The notes beneath the pieces were generated by a model, which worked only from the letters and a program-made list of their open reading frames with translations, was not told where the DNA came from and ran no database searches. Made by a program: the position numbers and the translations under genes. From Acanthaster planci (Eukaryota > Echinodermata > Asteroidea > Valvatida > Acanthasteridae), in contig NW_019091355.1 in the NCBI RefSeq assembly GCF_001949145.1, positions 1,178,083 to 1,238,082 of the forward strand: 60,000 nucleotides of DNA, written 5' to 3'. Shown one piece after another: positions 36,865-49,300 of the stretch. How positions within the stretch are numbered: the first letter of the stretch is position 1; each line of letters starts with the position of its first letter.

Positions 36865-37092
36865 CTTAAGTTACCGCCTCCGATACGTTTGTGTTTTAAA
36901 AATCTATTATCTTGAGGGGTTGTGAATCGTGTCTCGGTACTCGTAATCCCATGGTTGTTTACATTAGGAAACTTTGCACAACCCTTTGGCTCAGTGGAAC
37001 TTTGTGCGTTAAGATACAAAGACCTTTCCGTTGACCCAGTGTGCGGAACGGAAACATAATAGAGATGTCTGTATTAAAACAGGACGTACTAA

Positions 37093-37125
37093 AGAGATAT
37101 CTCTATAATTTATAGAGATATCTCT
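37093..37125. repeat. palindrome pair, two AGAGATATCTCT units as a 33-bp inverted repeat
   Basis: Two copies of AGAGATATCTCT (37,093-37,104 and 37,114-37,125) form 16-bp perfect arms around a single central T. A decayed relative (AGAGATGTCTGT) lies about 30 bp to the left, near 37,065. Confidence 0.9.
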
Positions 37126-37312
37126 ACGCCATATAAGCTTGACTCCCACTCAGAATCCTGCAGTCTCCTGAAGACGGACCGAGTATACTGTTTGAAACGT
37201 TGAGCTCTTCCCCGCTTCTTCTCAGAACCACACATACTCAAGAAAGAGATTGATACATGGTGCAGCTGCAATCATTTCACCCTTCTAGTTTCTTTCACCA
37301 TGAAATCCTTCC

Positions 37313-37362
37313 AGAGATATCTCTATTAGGAATAGAGAAATATCCCTAATAGAGATATCTCT
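37313..37362. repeat. palindrome pair, two AGAGATATCTCT units with a related spacer
   Basis: Exact copies at 37,313-37,324 and 37,351-37,362 flank a spacer that itself contains a degenerate copy (AATAGAGAAATATCCCTAAT). Further ATTAGGAATAGA-type sequence continues to about 37,388, suggesting local duplication of a unit of roughly 40 bp. Confidence 0.88.
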
Positions 37363-40300
37363 ATTAGGAATAGACACATATCCCTATTATTGGCGGATTA
37401 AATGTTAAATTTGCACGCCATACATTCGGCTTTAACAGTGAAAGGCATATGGCGGGTAAGGAAAAAACTTTGATGTTCACAGCTGTGTGAGGACGGCCGT
37501 AGACCTCATAATTTGAACGGTTGGAGACAAACCCTCACATTTTGTTCGCATCTTTTCAAAGAGGTAGAGGAGAAAGCCACCCTCTCAGAGAGAGCCTTTA
37601 CCGCATATTGTCTTCGGGCGGTTCCGAGCCTATCACTGCGACTTCCGCGCCGAAAGAGCAGGGGTCCAACACGTACTGTCACGGTGAAGACCACAATATT
37701 GCCTGTCCCTAGGCGCATCTACCTACTGACGCAGTCGGCATCTTCAAGGAGGCCCCCGAGATCCGGACCCCCAGCCGATCATCATGCCTCCCAGTTAAAT
37801 ATCCCTGTTTAATTGTGAATATTCGGCTTTTTTATGTTTGAAATGAGAATAGAACTTCAGTTGCAGTATCTGGCATTCAGACTTTGGGAAGGAAGATGAA
37901 TATCAAGTGCACGCACGTCCGATCGAAGTGAGAAAAGCAAACATCATTGACAGCGAGCCCAGTAGAACCGGTCTCCTGATGAGCCACCTCCGTGGTTCAC
38001 AAAATAAATCGTGTCAGCGATTTCGCAGAAACAAATTAAAATTTCATCGAGAATTAACTACAAGGTGTGTGTGTGGGGGGATGACACCTTATCAACTCCT
38101 GCAAACACTCCCTTGTTCTCGACTTTAAAGACCAACTCCGATGATGCTAACTTTTCTAATAAGAGTTGCACATATATGAACATCTTCCTTGCAATACACG
38201 TTTTTGTGAATAAAACACAGTTTTTGTACCCATTTTCCCCGGAGCCATTCCGGTATTGTAAAAATGGACGTGTCGTCACGACTCATTACCATCTAATGAA
38301 TATTGATTTTTTTTTTTACCACGGAGAGGAAATACCACAATGCGTGCGCTTTAGGCAGACATAGCACGCGTAGGCGCAGACGACAGCGCTCTCATTCTTC
38401 GGAAACTCGAAGAATTTCAATCCCAGTTCTTTCGCAGAATGTATACATCTACCAATGACACGTGATTTCTGCACTATTGTAAATCATGAAGAAAGAAGCA
38501 CAGACTCAGAAAAGAAATAAGGCGGCACGGTAGACCCGCAGCACGCAGATCGATCCCCGGTATGCAGTACACGCACATATAGCTCCATGTTCATGTACAT
38601 GTACGTTTGTAGCGGAACCAGTCGTGTCATGGATACCAGTTTCATTGTTTTCACCGGTGTTACATCTTAAAAATTTCGTTTCTCAATAGCGCCGTCAGTG
38701 GTCAAATTGTGGAAATTTTTCATGAATTCGAAGACACTGTTCAAAAGTTTGGGCAAAATCACAAAACATGCAAACGCAGTGCAGACATGATTTGGTAATG
38801 AATATATGATTTATTACACACTTAACACAATCATGTTTTTTTATTGTTAAAACCGTTGGGGTTCTTTAAAAACAGAAAATGCCGCTAAGGTGTTTGATAC
38901 CTAACGACAACTGAGAAACCATTCATTACGCACCCCCAAACTCTTGGCGTATACTTAGAGACAATTAATCAAACAGCACATATCTCACTGTTTGAGTATC
39001 ACCTTTAACAGTCTGTTGTACCAGCAGGTAGCTCCAAATTACCCCCTATGATTAATTATCACCGACATTATGAAGCACTTGATAATTCAATTTACATCCC
39101 GACAAATGGCCGGGCTGGTTATTCGTTCTTCTATCGATAGTTGATGTACCACCGTTTCCCCTATGCCATGCTTGTCTTGTTGTCCTTTACAACATCTGCA
39201 CTGTAGTTGTAAGTGTATTTGCTTCCAAGGGTTGCAAATCAAATTCTTGTGTGACCTATCTGCATAGGTGAAAGGAGAGGACCCTATATTTTGATGACTT
39301 CCTTCCCTTTTCTGTTGTCTTAAAACTGTGAGTGCCCTGTTGCATGCTGATGCACTATGATTACTCATATGCTCGACTAGTCATCTCATACAGGCGTCAG
39401 ACTTTCACTGCGTCAGGCTAAAATGCCTACCCTCGCCAATCGAGGCGGGCATACTGGACCCCGTGTCGTACGCAGGAGTGTCAAAGAAAACCCTCACTGT
39501 TGCCACTCAGGGAGACAAAATGAGGCTTTCCAAACTCGCAAAGTGCAAAGCTGGGTGCACGCCGTGCATGCTCGGAGCAAGGGATTTTATATTTCGAAGA
39601 GCGCTTGATAAGATTGACATTTGTATGTTGAAATACCTCAGATATCAGGGTTTAATATTATCTGACGCCGAGAACCGCAGAAACTCATAACACAGTCGGA
39701 TACACACGACCCAAGAATTAAATGATATTGAAAAGGAACCAGAAACAACATAAACAGACATACTATGTCGTTGAAGGTTGTGTCTAACGAACCAGTTCAA
39801 TATTCTGAAGCATGTCCGACGTCATTCGGGCCCAGCAATAGGCATGCGCGAGGTCTACCCAATCAGCATGGTCATATGCTGACTTGTGAGCTGAGCGTGT
39901 TGTTTTTTCTCAAAACGACCTTGGCGTTTTGAAACACCGAAGTGACTGACACCTGCACTCATTTCTGTTCATGTTTCATTCCAACGCTCATATATACGAA
40001 GTTAGGAACTCAATGTCCCCAACATTTGAAAACAGTTGAAACATTATTTGCTTGACGTCACACATTCATGCTCGAATTCTGCTCACTCACCGAGTTTTGG
40101 ACCGACGGCCTTTAAAATTTCAAATCAGCGCAACTGCACGCGGCCGGACAGGCGAAAACAAACATGCCTTGGGCAATGAATGGGGCACGTGTCTGCAGCG
40201 CATGTCCGCCTCTATATTCCTGAACACGGCCCTGTGTCGTTAATGGATCTCTTTGGTGGAGTTAGACGGTCCTTTTTAAAGTGTCTGCAAATATAAAGTC

Positions 40301-43300
40301 CCTGTGGTTCAATGACAAGTCTAACATGAGGTAGATGTTTGATAGATAAAATTATCTTTAAGAATAAAGCGTCATGTCTTGTCTTCTTGGCTCTAAAAGG
40401 TAGTTTTATTTGCGTGTTAGTGCTGATGGTAACGTCAAGACTTACTTTATTTTTTTACTCCGGAACTTCTCCCTAAGTTCACTTGGACATGACTCAAGAG
40501 CAGTCATCCACCCTGCTCTCTTTTGATGACCCAATTACCAAGACAACAACACAGGGCATTATGTAAATTCATGACATTTGAGCTCGATTGGTTTCATTTT
40601 GCGACAACTCTGCGTCAAGCAATTTATCAGAAATTAAGCTTTTATTGTATCATCGACAAACCTGTAAGTTCTTCTTTTAAAACACACTCCGTCGGTCGTC
40701 ATTAGTAATAAATTTCTGGCCAGTTTTTTTACGAGACAGGAATGTATACAGAGCGTAACGTCTACAGCAGTAAGAAAAAGTGAGACAGGCGCTTTACAAA
40801 AGCTCTGTCTGGCATGCTTCAGGCAACAGCGTGAATTGCTCCATCTTCAATTGACTCCGCGTTTATTTCCCGTGTGACTCGAGCGACTGTCTCGTTCTTG
40901 CAAGCACACCCCACAATTCACGTTTTGAACGTCCACGACCGCGTTGTGAAGAAGCTGTTCTATACATCTGTAAATATCACAACAGTTTGCCCAAGTCATC
41001 AGTCTTTTCACGAAGGGACAAATTTTTGATATCACTATTTCTCAAGAAAATGGCATTTGAAGTTGGTCTCCCTTTCAAACGCTTATTTCTCCAGTATTTT
41101 ATAATAATTTTTGGCCAAAGTATCTCTTCGTGAAGATGGTGACGAAATACCGGCCTAAGCAAATTCGTAAAATCTAACTTCTTCATCTGTAATCATTCTT
41201 CAGTGTGGATCTTATTGTTGTGCATTGGCAATGATTACTCATATCTTGACAGATATCCCTCTCGAAGCAAGCTTTTCTCGTGACACAAACTGATGGGGAG
41301 AAAAATGTGAAAACTAAACAGTTAAATTCAGCTAAAGTGGAAGTGAAAAAAAATCAGGAGTACCCGTTGGAAGTCAACTGTTTTCAGAGACTTAAACACC
41401 CCTCATATTCAGGTTGCCCGTTGAAGCAATGCCGACTGAAATGAAACCCAAGTCAACGGATTTATTTTGCTCTCTTTTGAGCTATTCCATCAATCAGTCG
41501 GTGCAATTACCCCGGCTCAAATCACTCTTATCTCGGAGACCCCCTTTCTCACTTTCCAGGTCGTGTTCAGTGCGGTTCCTCGCTCCCCCTCTCTTAAAGG
41601 ACCCATGCGGGTGATTTTTAACGGAATCCCTAAATTGCACTTTTTTTATCCCATCTCGTTTCATATTTCCCTCTGACGTTTTAAAACAGTCTTTTTAGTG
41701 TAGGTATTTTCATATTCATGAGCATAGCACTACTGGCGCCATTTGAGTTAGGAGCGTCAGCAGGATAGCTGTTTGGACAAAGTAAATTAAGGGAAATGTT
41801 TCCCCAGCTCAATGACTATCATTCAAGTTTATGTAAATTTTAAAAAAACGCAAAAACTACATTGCAATGAGCTACATTTCAGATTGATTATGTTTAATGA
41901 TGTAAAACTTGCTTAACTCGAGATCCAGGAGAGCCTCCACTAAGATTACCACACAGCATGCAATATTCTCATGTCCACTTTAATGCCAAGGAGAGTATAA
42001 GTTTTGGAAGAGCACATAGCATTAAACGTTTGATTGGAAACATGCTGGGGACGACTCTGGCTCAATCAATTTGGATGTGGCAGTGAGTGGGGTAAATATG
42101 CTACGGAAGCTCCAACAGAACCTTCATCTAAGGGTAATAGCTATAATTTTTCAGTGCAGTCTGAGTTTAAAAAAACATTGCCGTACTTTCGTTTTGACCG
42201 TAAAGTTTGACGACTGGAAGGGTGACAAAATCTGAATTATGCTTTGAAAAGGCGAGTTTGTATGACATTGCTGGGTTTCATGGGTAGCGTTCATCGGGTT
42301 GGACTGGCTAGGGATCAAAATTCACTGTATGGCGTTGCGCAGAATAAAGATACAGTGGCACACAGGTGTCTCTGATGGTATTTCTGCCTTTCAACCAAAT
42401 GATGAAGCTAACGTGTCTTGATTATGATCGTGCTTAAAAGCATTCTCAATCATTCGACAAACTCTGAACATACTGACAGTCACTAAATCTTCATTGTAGG
42501 AAACGTGTTGGACATAGCATTTAAAATGGATGCATTGCCACACTATTCACCCACGTGAAAAAGAACGGGAAATTCTGCAGTCTGTGACTTCAACGCCTCT
42601 TGATACATCCCAACGTGACTGCAGTGCGTCTAGGCTTGAAATGTGTCGTCGACATGACTGATTTAACCGAATTAATTCCTTAATACTTATTTCATCATCC
42701 TTTTTCTCAGACTTGACATGAAGCATGACGTGGGGACCCGTCAAGTCATGTTAATTTGTGTGACTTTCTGCTGAAACAAGTGTCCATCCTATGAGAAAGA
42801 TTATCGTTGGCTAAAAATCCAAAATGCTCACATATTTATGTGCCTTTCAACGTCTTCACATTGTTCGCAATAATCAACGCCAATAAAGGATTGCTCATTA
42901 CTTCGGAACAGTTAACATTCCAAACTGTGGTTACCTTTTTAGGTTCTACAAATAATAACTTTTCTTGACATTAATCTAAACACGACCAATGGCTGAGTTT
43001 TCTTGGAATATGTTTACAAGTGACAGCAATAAGACGCGCTCGCTTTGGGGTCAAGCATGATCGTGTGGGATATTGGAGTCATCTAGACTAACCCACATTT
43101 AAAACTACCTCGAGTTGGTTATTTTTCAAAGGACTAGATCTTCATATATGTTTGTTGAATGTGCCATAAAAATATATATATCATGAGAACGGAGTTTGTT
43201 TTCCCGTGAGGTACAAGTACTGTCCACAATATATCCAATAGGCATTTTACAAATTGCACTATATGTAAACGGCACTTTTCTTGAAGTACCAAAAATATAC

Positions 43301-46300
43301 CACACAAACACCAGGAGATCTTAAGACCACAAGTAAGAACAACATTCACTCTCGTTAGTCATGGCTATGTTACTAAATTCAATCCAAAGTTATACAAACA
43401 ATTATGGCAGAGAGCGCCACAAAGACGAATCAGCCGGCATTCCTGATCGGTAATAATGCCAGAGGTTCCGTCTACTAGGTTTTTTTTTGGGGGGGACGGG
43501 GCACACTTAATAGACTATCCGTGTCACAGATCACTCAGACTCCAATATCAGGCTGTCATATCATAACAATATTGCTAACATGGTCCCTAACCATTAATTT
43601 TCTCCCGGGTAAAAGCAAACCATTGCATTTGAACGCACGGTTTATTACATGAAATCTGAGACTATGAAAAGACAAACTTTAAGGAAACAATGCACCAGAG
43701 TGCCGTATGGTAACTTTTTGTATAAAAGAAAATGCCATTTGAACGTATTAAAAAAGTGACTGGCTGGATTAGCCCACATAACCCTTGTTATTCGCATGAA
43801 CCTTTTACAAGGTTTCCCCAAATATCATAGCACCTGAGAAAGGTGCATTGACCAAAGACGCTTGAAAATGTTTACACCTTAATTGGGGCTATATAGTGTT
43901 CCTTTCAGAACAGCTGATTATGATCAAAGGTTTCATTTTTTACAACTCAAATCATTCTTCATTCGGCATTGACGAGAGTGATATGTGAAATTCAACCATG
44001 AAATCATATTCGTTTTAATAATACCTTCATTAAGCTAGATTCAGATGTTGCCAAATAATTTATAACCGGGTTGAATAATTATCATAGGCCTACTTATCAA
44101 TCGCTACACTTTTTAAAAACCCAACTGACTGCTTCTTGAGTTTTAGTACTAAACACCCGCCAGATTCATACTTTGTCTGCTAATGCTAGTTTTCATCCAG
44201 AAAGTGACATTTCTTGTACCGATAAACTCACATGATATTTTCATGAAAAGATAGGTAGTGTAAATGATCTGATTTAGCATAGATCGGGTCTTTACTTAAG
44301 GCGTGCAAATGATTCAACGGTAGTAAAGTATTGCCATTGTACCCGACGTATTGCCTACTTGTTACTAAATCTGTCATAATCTTGATTAGAAGTCAAACCA
44401 CAAATCAGAACACAAGTAACAGGAAAGGAAAAATGACAAGGGAATACACTTCACAATTTATTGAAGTAGCTCGCTATTTGACCTAAATCTCGATAAAGTG
44501 TGATTAACTTGTGATTATTTCTAATTGATATTGTTTCAACTTTGATTTATTTCCAAAAGCATCTGATCAGAGAGTCTAATCAGTGATAACACGTCTTACG
44601 CTAAAAAAAAAGCCTATACCAGTTTAAATTTTTTGTGGTTGGACATAGATAAAGCGACAAGCATGCACTTTAATGGATAGACGAAGGAGGCGCCATTGTA
44701 GTACGTGAAAGTTGGAGGATTTCATTGTGTAGGCCTAGGTTGCGCACGTTACTGGTTGTTTAGAATCGCGGCTTGATGCCTGCGAATGTGTGGCAGGAGT
44801 CTTTGTTTAGCGGCCCTTTTAATTTACATTGCACGTAAACAATGTGTATGTATTTTTTGCTCTTAAAAGTTCTGATCCTTGGCCGAGATTAATGCAATGC
44901 GATTTGAGCTAAGTGTTTGGGCGATAAGAAACATACCCCGTTGGAGACCGCGTGGAGTTTCGGATTCCAGTATCGTTTCAGTGCTTGCAACGTCATGCTT
45001 GTGACGCAAAACCATTTTTACCACTTGAGTGTTTCAACGTAGCAGCACACACAACGCCAAATGTTGCCGCAATGGCAAGTGAATTTTCGACCGAAGAGGT
45101 TTCAAACTAGGGTGTGTAAATCCAAGAGAAGTTCCGTTAATTCAGCTTGTCATTCACAATCGATCTCTCAAGTCCACGAACGCAATAAACGTCTTTGCTT
45201 TAGCAAAACATGTCAATTTACATTTTCGCTCCTCGGCTATTGTGTACATATTTCTCACTGTCTTTTAATTAAAATTCATCAGAATATTCCGGCATTGCTG
45301 AGACAAAATTATCGTCATTTTAATGTTTTCTGCAAGAGTTTATTGCATTGTCTTAAAGTATTGTAGTGATACTTAATAGAACGTATGCGTGTGTGTGGTA
45401 TCAACGCGTATTTTGTCATTGTCAGCATCTTCAAATGTGGTGAACCACACAAGATGTCTGTCTGAGGCAAGTTACGAACATTTTCAATAAGCAATTAGAA
45501 ATGCAAACAATATGCATTTAGCATATTTAGTCACACAGACATTGTACAGACTACTGTCCGCAGCAACACCGCAGTTGAATTAGGATACGTATAATGTGCG
45601 TCTCCTAGTGCGCATTTTCTGGTATCACACTATGTTAAGACTTTTGGCGAAAAAAGCCACACCAAGTTGGAGGAAGTAAGAAGAGCAAATTATCATGCAG
45701 AAGGAGCATTCAAAATGGGTCAAGAAGAAAAGGCAGGGGAGCAATCAATCGTTTTCAATTATAGCATCTCCGGAGTAAAGACCTTAAGTCGGCCAAGTCC
45801 GTGGTCGCGCTGCACTGGCGCCAATTGACACTCTAGCCGAACGTGTGGTTCGAAGGTTGGTACAGACGATCTGTGGGAGTGCGGGCAAACAGAGTGTTTC
45901 GAGACGAACCTTTCATTGGCTCCCTAAGAGTACACGTCCGGCCTATCTTGAGAGCATATACCTCTGATGTAAACTTGCTCAGTTTTTCGACAGAAAATCG
46001 ATTTTTTTCTGGTCATCGTTTAGTGCCAACACTGAAGGTACAACTGTAACATGTATTTTGTAGCCTTCGCTAAATTTACTATATCACAAGTTTGGAACAG
46101 TTTTAAGACAAATAATGAAATATTTGTCATTTTAGAAAGTAAATTTCTTTACGGATAAAATATGTATGAAAAAGCAAGAAACTGTTAAAGGTAATAATAT
46201 TTTCTATTTCCAGGATGTTAAGCATGTTGATACTATCAACAAATTACTCCATACAACAAAACTCACGTACACGGGAAGACGAATCAGATGGTTGTTTCAT

Positions 46301-49300
46301 ACTTTCTGTCAGTTTGATGTCTAGATTTTTACCTTGAGGACGGCAGCAACAAACAGCCACCAAATCACAAGGCTCTTCGGCAATCAACTAACAGGATGAA
46401 ACCGTCTGCATACTCCATGCAATTTTTCTCGTCACCATAGTGATGGTGAATTAAATGGATTCATTGTGGGGGGGGGCGAACGGTGTCCAACTTACAAAAT
46501 GTGTCATTTAGAACTCCGGCTATAGCGCTCGCTATCCAATAAAAACAGGCATGATGTGGCCAGCAATAATCCACAGCAGAGAAGATTTTAGTGGCGCGCC
46601 TCGGGCTTTTTTCTTACTAGATATATCGGCAAGAAATTGTCCCACTGAATAAAAGTTTGGCAACTCGGGATTGTAGGTTTAGGTGGACTCAGATTGGCTC
46701 CAAGTCCTTCCGTTGTCTTTGATTTATAAACATCTTTAAGTCTTATATCTTTTGTAGATGACAATAATCTGGGTGTTCACCTGTTTCGATAAAACAAGAA
46801 AATCATTTTCTTCATAGGCTGCTAGTGGCCCCTCGTATGAATGAAGGAGCGAAAAAGTGTTTTGTGCAGGGAACATTGACGTAAGTGTGACGTATTTCAG
46901 AGCATGATTTATATGGCAAAGTGGTAATTGCCTCGGTTCGGCCACGCACATTCCCCGGTGTATCCTCAGCGGAGGATAAACACGACGGCTGACGTGGAGA
47001 CTAGGCCTGGAGCTGGGCAACACGTCAAAGTGCACTGACTAGTTTACCAAGCGGGCTGGGTCAGTCAGAATGATTGAAAGTTCGTGCTCAGCCAATAGCA
47101 AAATGCAGGCAATTAATTTTCGTTGTTACTCAGCTATTGACCTTGTTTAATCTAATTTCCGTAACTCGTAGCAATGTTGGCACCACCATCGAACAGCCCA
47201 GATATCGCCCCAGATATAACCCCAACCCTGGCCAGCTTACTTAAACATTGTCAAGAGAAGTTGACATATGATCCTGTGCTTAAACTGTATCGAGATGTTC
47301 CGATATGTTGAACCTAAGGCGCCCAACTTCTAGGAGGGCCGTATGGTATGATATTTGACACGTTGTCCTGGTACTTTGAAGTGGTATCGAAAATGTTTTC
47401 ACACTTGGGGCCATGTTGTTGTACGGTGATGGACGACGCTGAAACAGCTATCTCAGAATAAACCTGGTAGGGCCTACATGAGAAACAAAAACGTTACATC
47501 TGAAATGTGACCCCAGCTTTCATAAATGTAGCTTTGAAGACTAGGGTGGACTTTAAAAGAAAACACGAAGATTTATTACCAAGCAACTCGAGAGGTAACA
47601 CGATGCTGATCGCAGTTATTCATGTTTTACCCATTAGATTTTGTCTATCCATGAAGCTTTCTTATAACATCCGAAGGAAAGTCTCTTTGAATGTGTGACC
47701 AAATACCCTCATAATAATTCATCTGATATTTTTCATACCGTAGCCTCAGGCAACGACAGTCATACCTGTTCTATTCAGGCCAATGTCGTAGCACCGACAC
47801 TGCCCGAGAGCGAATCGAATATTTGTTCCAGCATCCCCGTCTTCGGCTGGGGTTTTATTCGGACGGTCACTCAAATGAACGACACATTCGTCGTCCTTGA
47901 AAACACGTTCAGGTTCTTTGAGAAGCAATACTGATAAATCGCACTTGATGAGACTTTCCACTTCAGTCTTTAGCTTTTAGGCATATATCTATATAAAAAA
48001 TTGTAAGCAGTGCACAGTGCGGATTTCGGGGCAGTACGTCAAAGTGTATTAACACATCTCAAAGTAACAAACAGTTTCGAATGCCGGGGGTTTTAGCCAA
48101 AGCTCCAAAATATCGATTACTAAGGATTGCTAAGGATATGTACTAGACTGATTATCTTATTCACTTGTTAAAATGGGGAAACATACAGCCTTTTGAATCA
48201 GGAGACCGTGCCATGACGATTTTCCATTCTAAAGTCTAAGTGGCCGAGCTCATGCAAGTCGACCTCATACGCCCTCGAGTCCAGACAAAATAACTTGGTC
48301 ACCGTGAACTTTGTCCTTTTGAAATGAAACTGCTGTTATTAAATCTACGCGATAAACCTGGTCACCATGCATCAGCCGTCGACAGAGCTACAATCCATCG
48401 TCACTCGCGGGTGCAGTGTTTTTGGACTTAATTTGATACCCAGTTTGGGGTAGTGTTTCACAAAGGGGACAAAGGAAACGGATTTAACGTTTTGGCGCCG
48501 TGACCGATGCACTGTGGGTAAAGGGTTTTTCTATTGCGTATGATTCTAAATCATACAATGCTTTACCAAACTGAAAATATAACCTGCTGCTTGTGCTCTG
48601 TTTCCTAATTACCCTAGTTTCGGAATTTACGATGAAAAGAGACATTCAAAATTTAGATGGTAGGTAAACCAAGATTGAGGAAAGCAATAAACTCCTTTTC
48701 TCTTATCACTTTACTTCTTGTTTATACGTTCAGTTTGTCATAATGTCAAGTCACAATTTAATGGATGTTTTAAAATTTGATTTAGATAATTTCTGTTACA
48801 ATTTAATGCGCCTTACTATAATATGGATTATCTGGCGTGGTCAAGATGTCATTGAATAGTCGTATGATCGTGAAGGGTGCATGTTTTGCTTTTCGTACAT
48901 GATGATTTCATTTGGTGGGCAAGTTTTATTGCTGTTGTTTTACAACAGAATGTGCAAATAAAGGATCGTTTCTATATGAGGTCAGAACAAACCAACCAAT
49001 ATAGGTCCTACAATTTAATATTTCAAAATAGTCTGGTTGTTCAAATCTTAGGCTGTGTCCAAAATACATGGCTGCGACTAGATATATCACATGCTTCTCT
49101 TGGAAATGTGTAAAGCTGCTGGCTGGTGGCTTCCGCAGTCGCGTTCTGAATCCATCCGTAGCCAATCAAATTTAGATACGGCCTTACAAGGCTGATAACT
49201 CATAGTTAGGGCCAGGTGGCAGCCTCCTCTCACGCCTCAGCGCAACTGCAGTCGCTGCACTTCCGGTCTAATGAGTGACCCATCCAGCTATTGGTCAATA

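Noticed and set aside
38528-38575. tRNA-like GATCGATCC motif suggesting a SINE
   Set aside because: Only a B-box-like core is present; no A box, stems or terminator could be matched.
43290-43346. Signal-peptide-like minus-strand frame (begins MLFLLVVLRSPGV) as the missing first exon of the nAChR gene
   Set aside because: The hydrophobic start is suggestive, but the only GT dinucleotides in the needed phase 1 have poor donor context, and hydrophobic chance frames are common. cDNA would decide.
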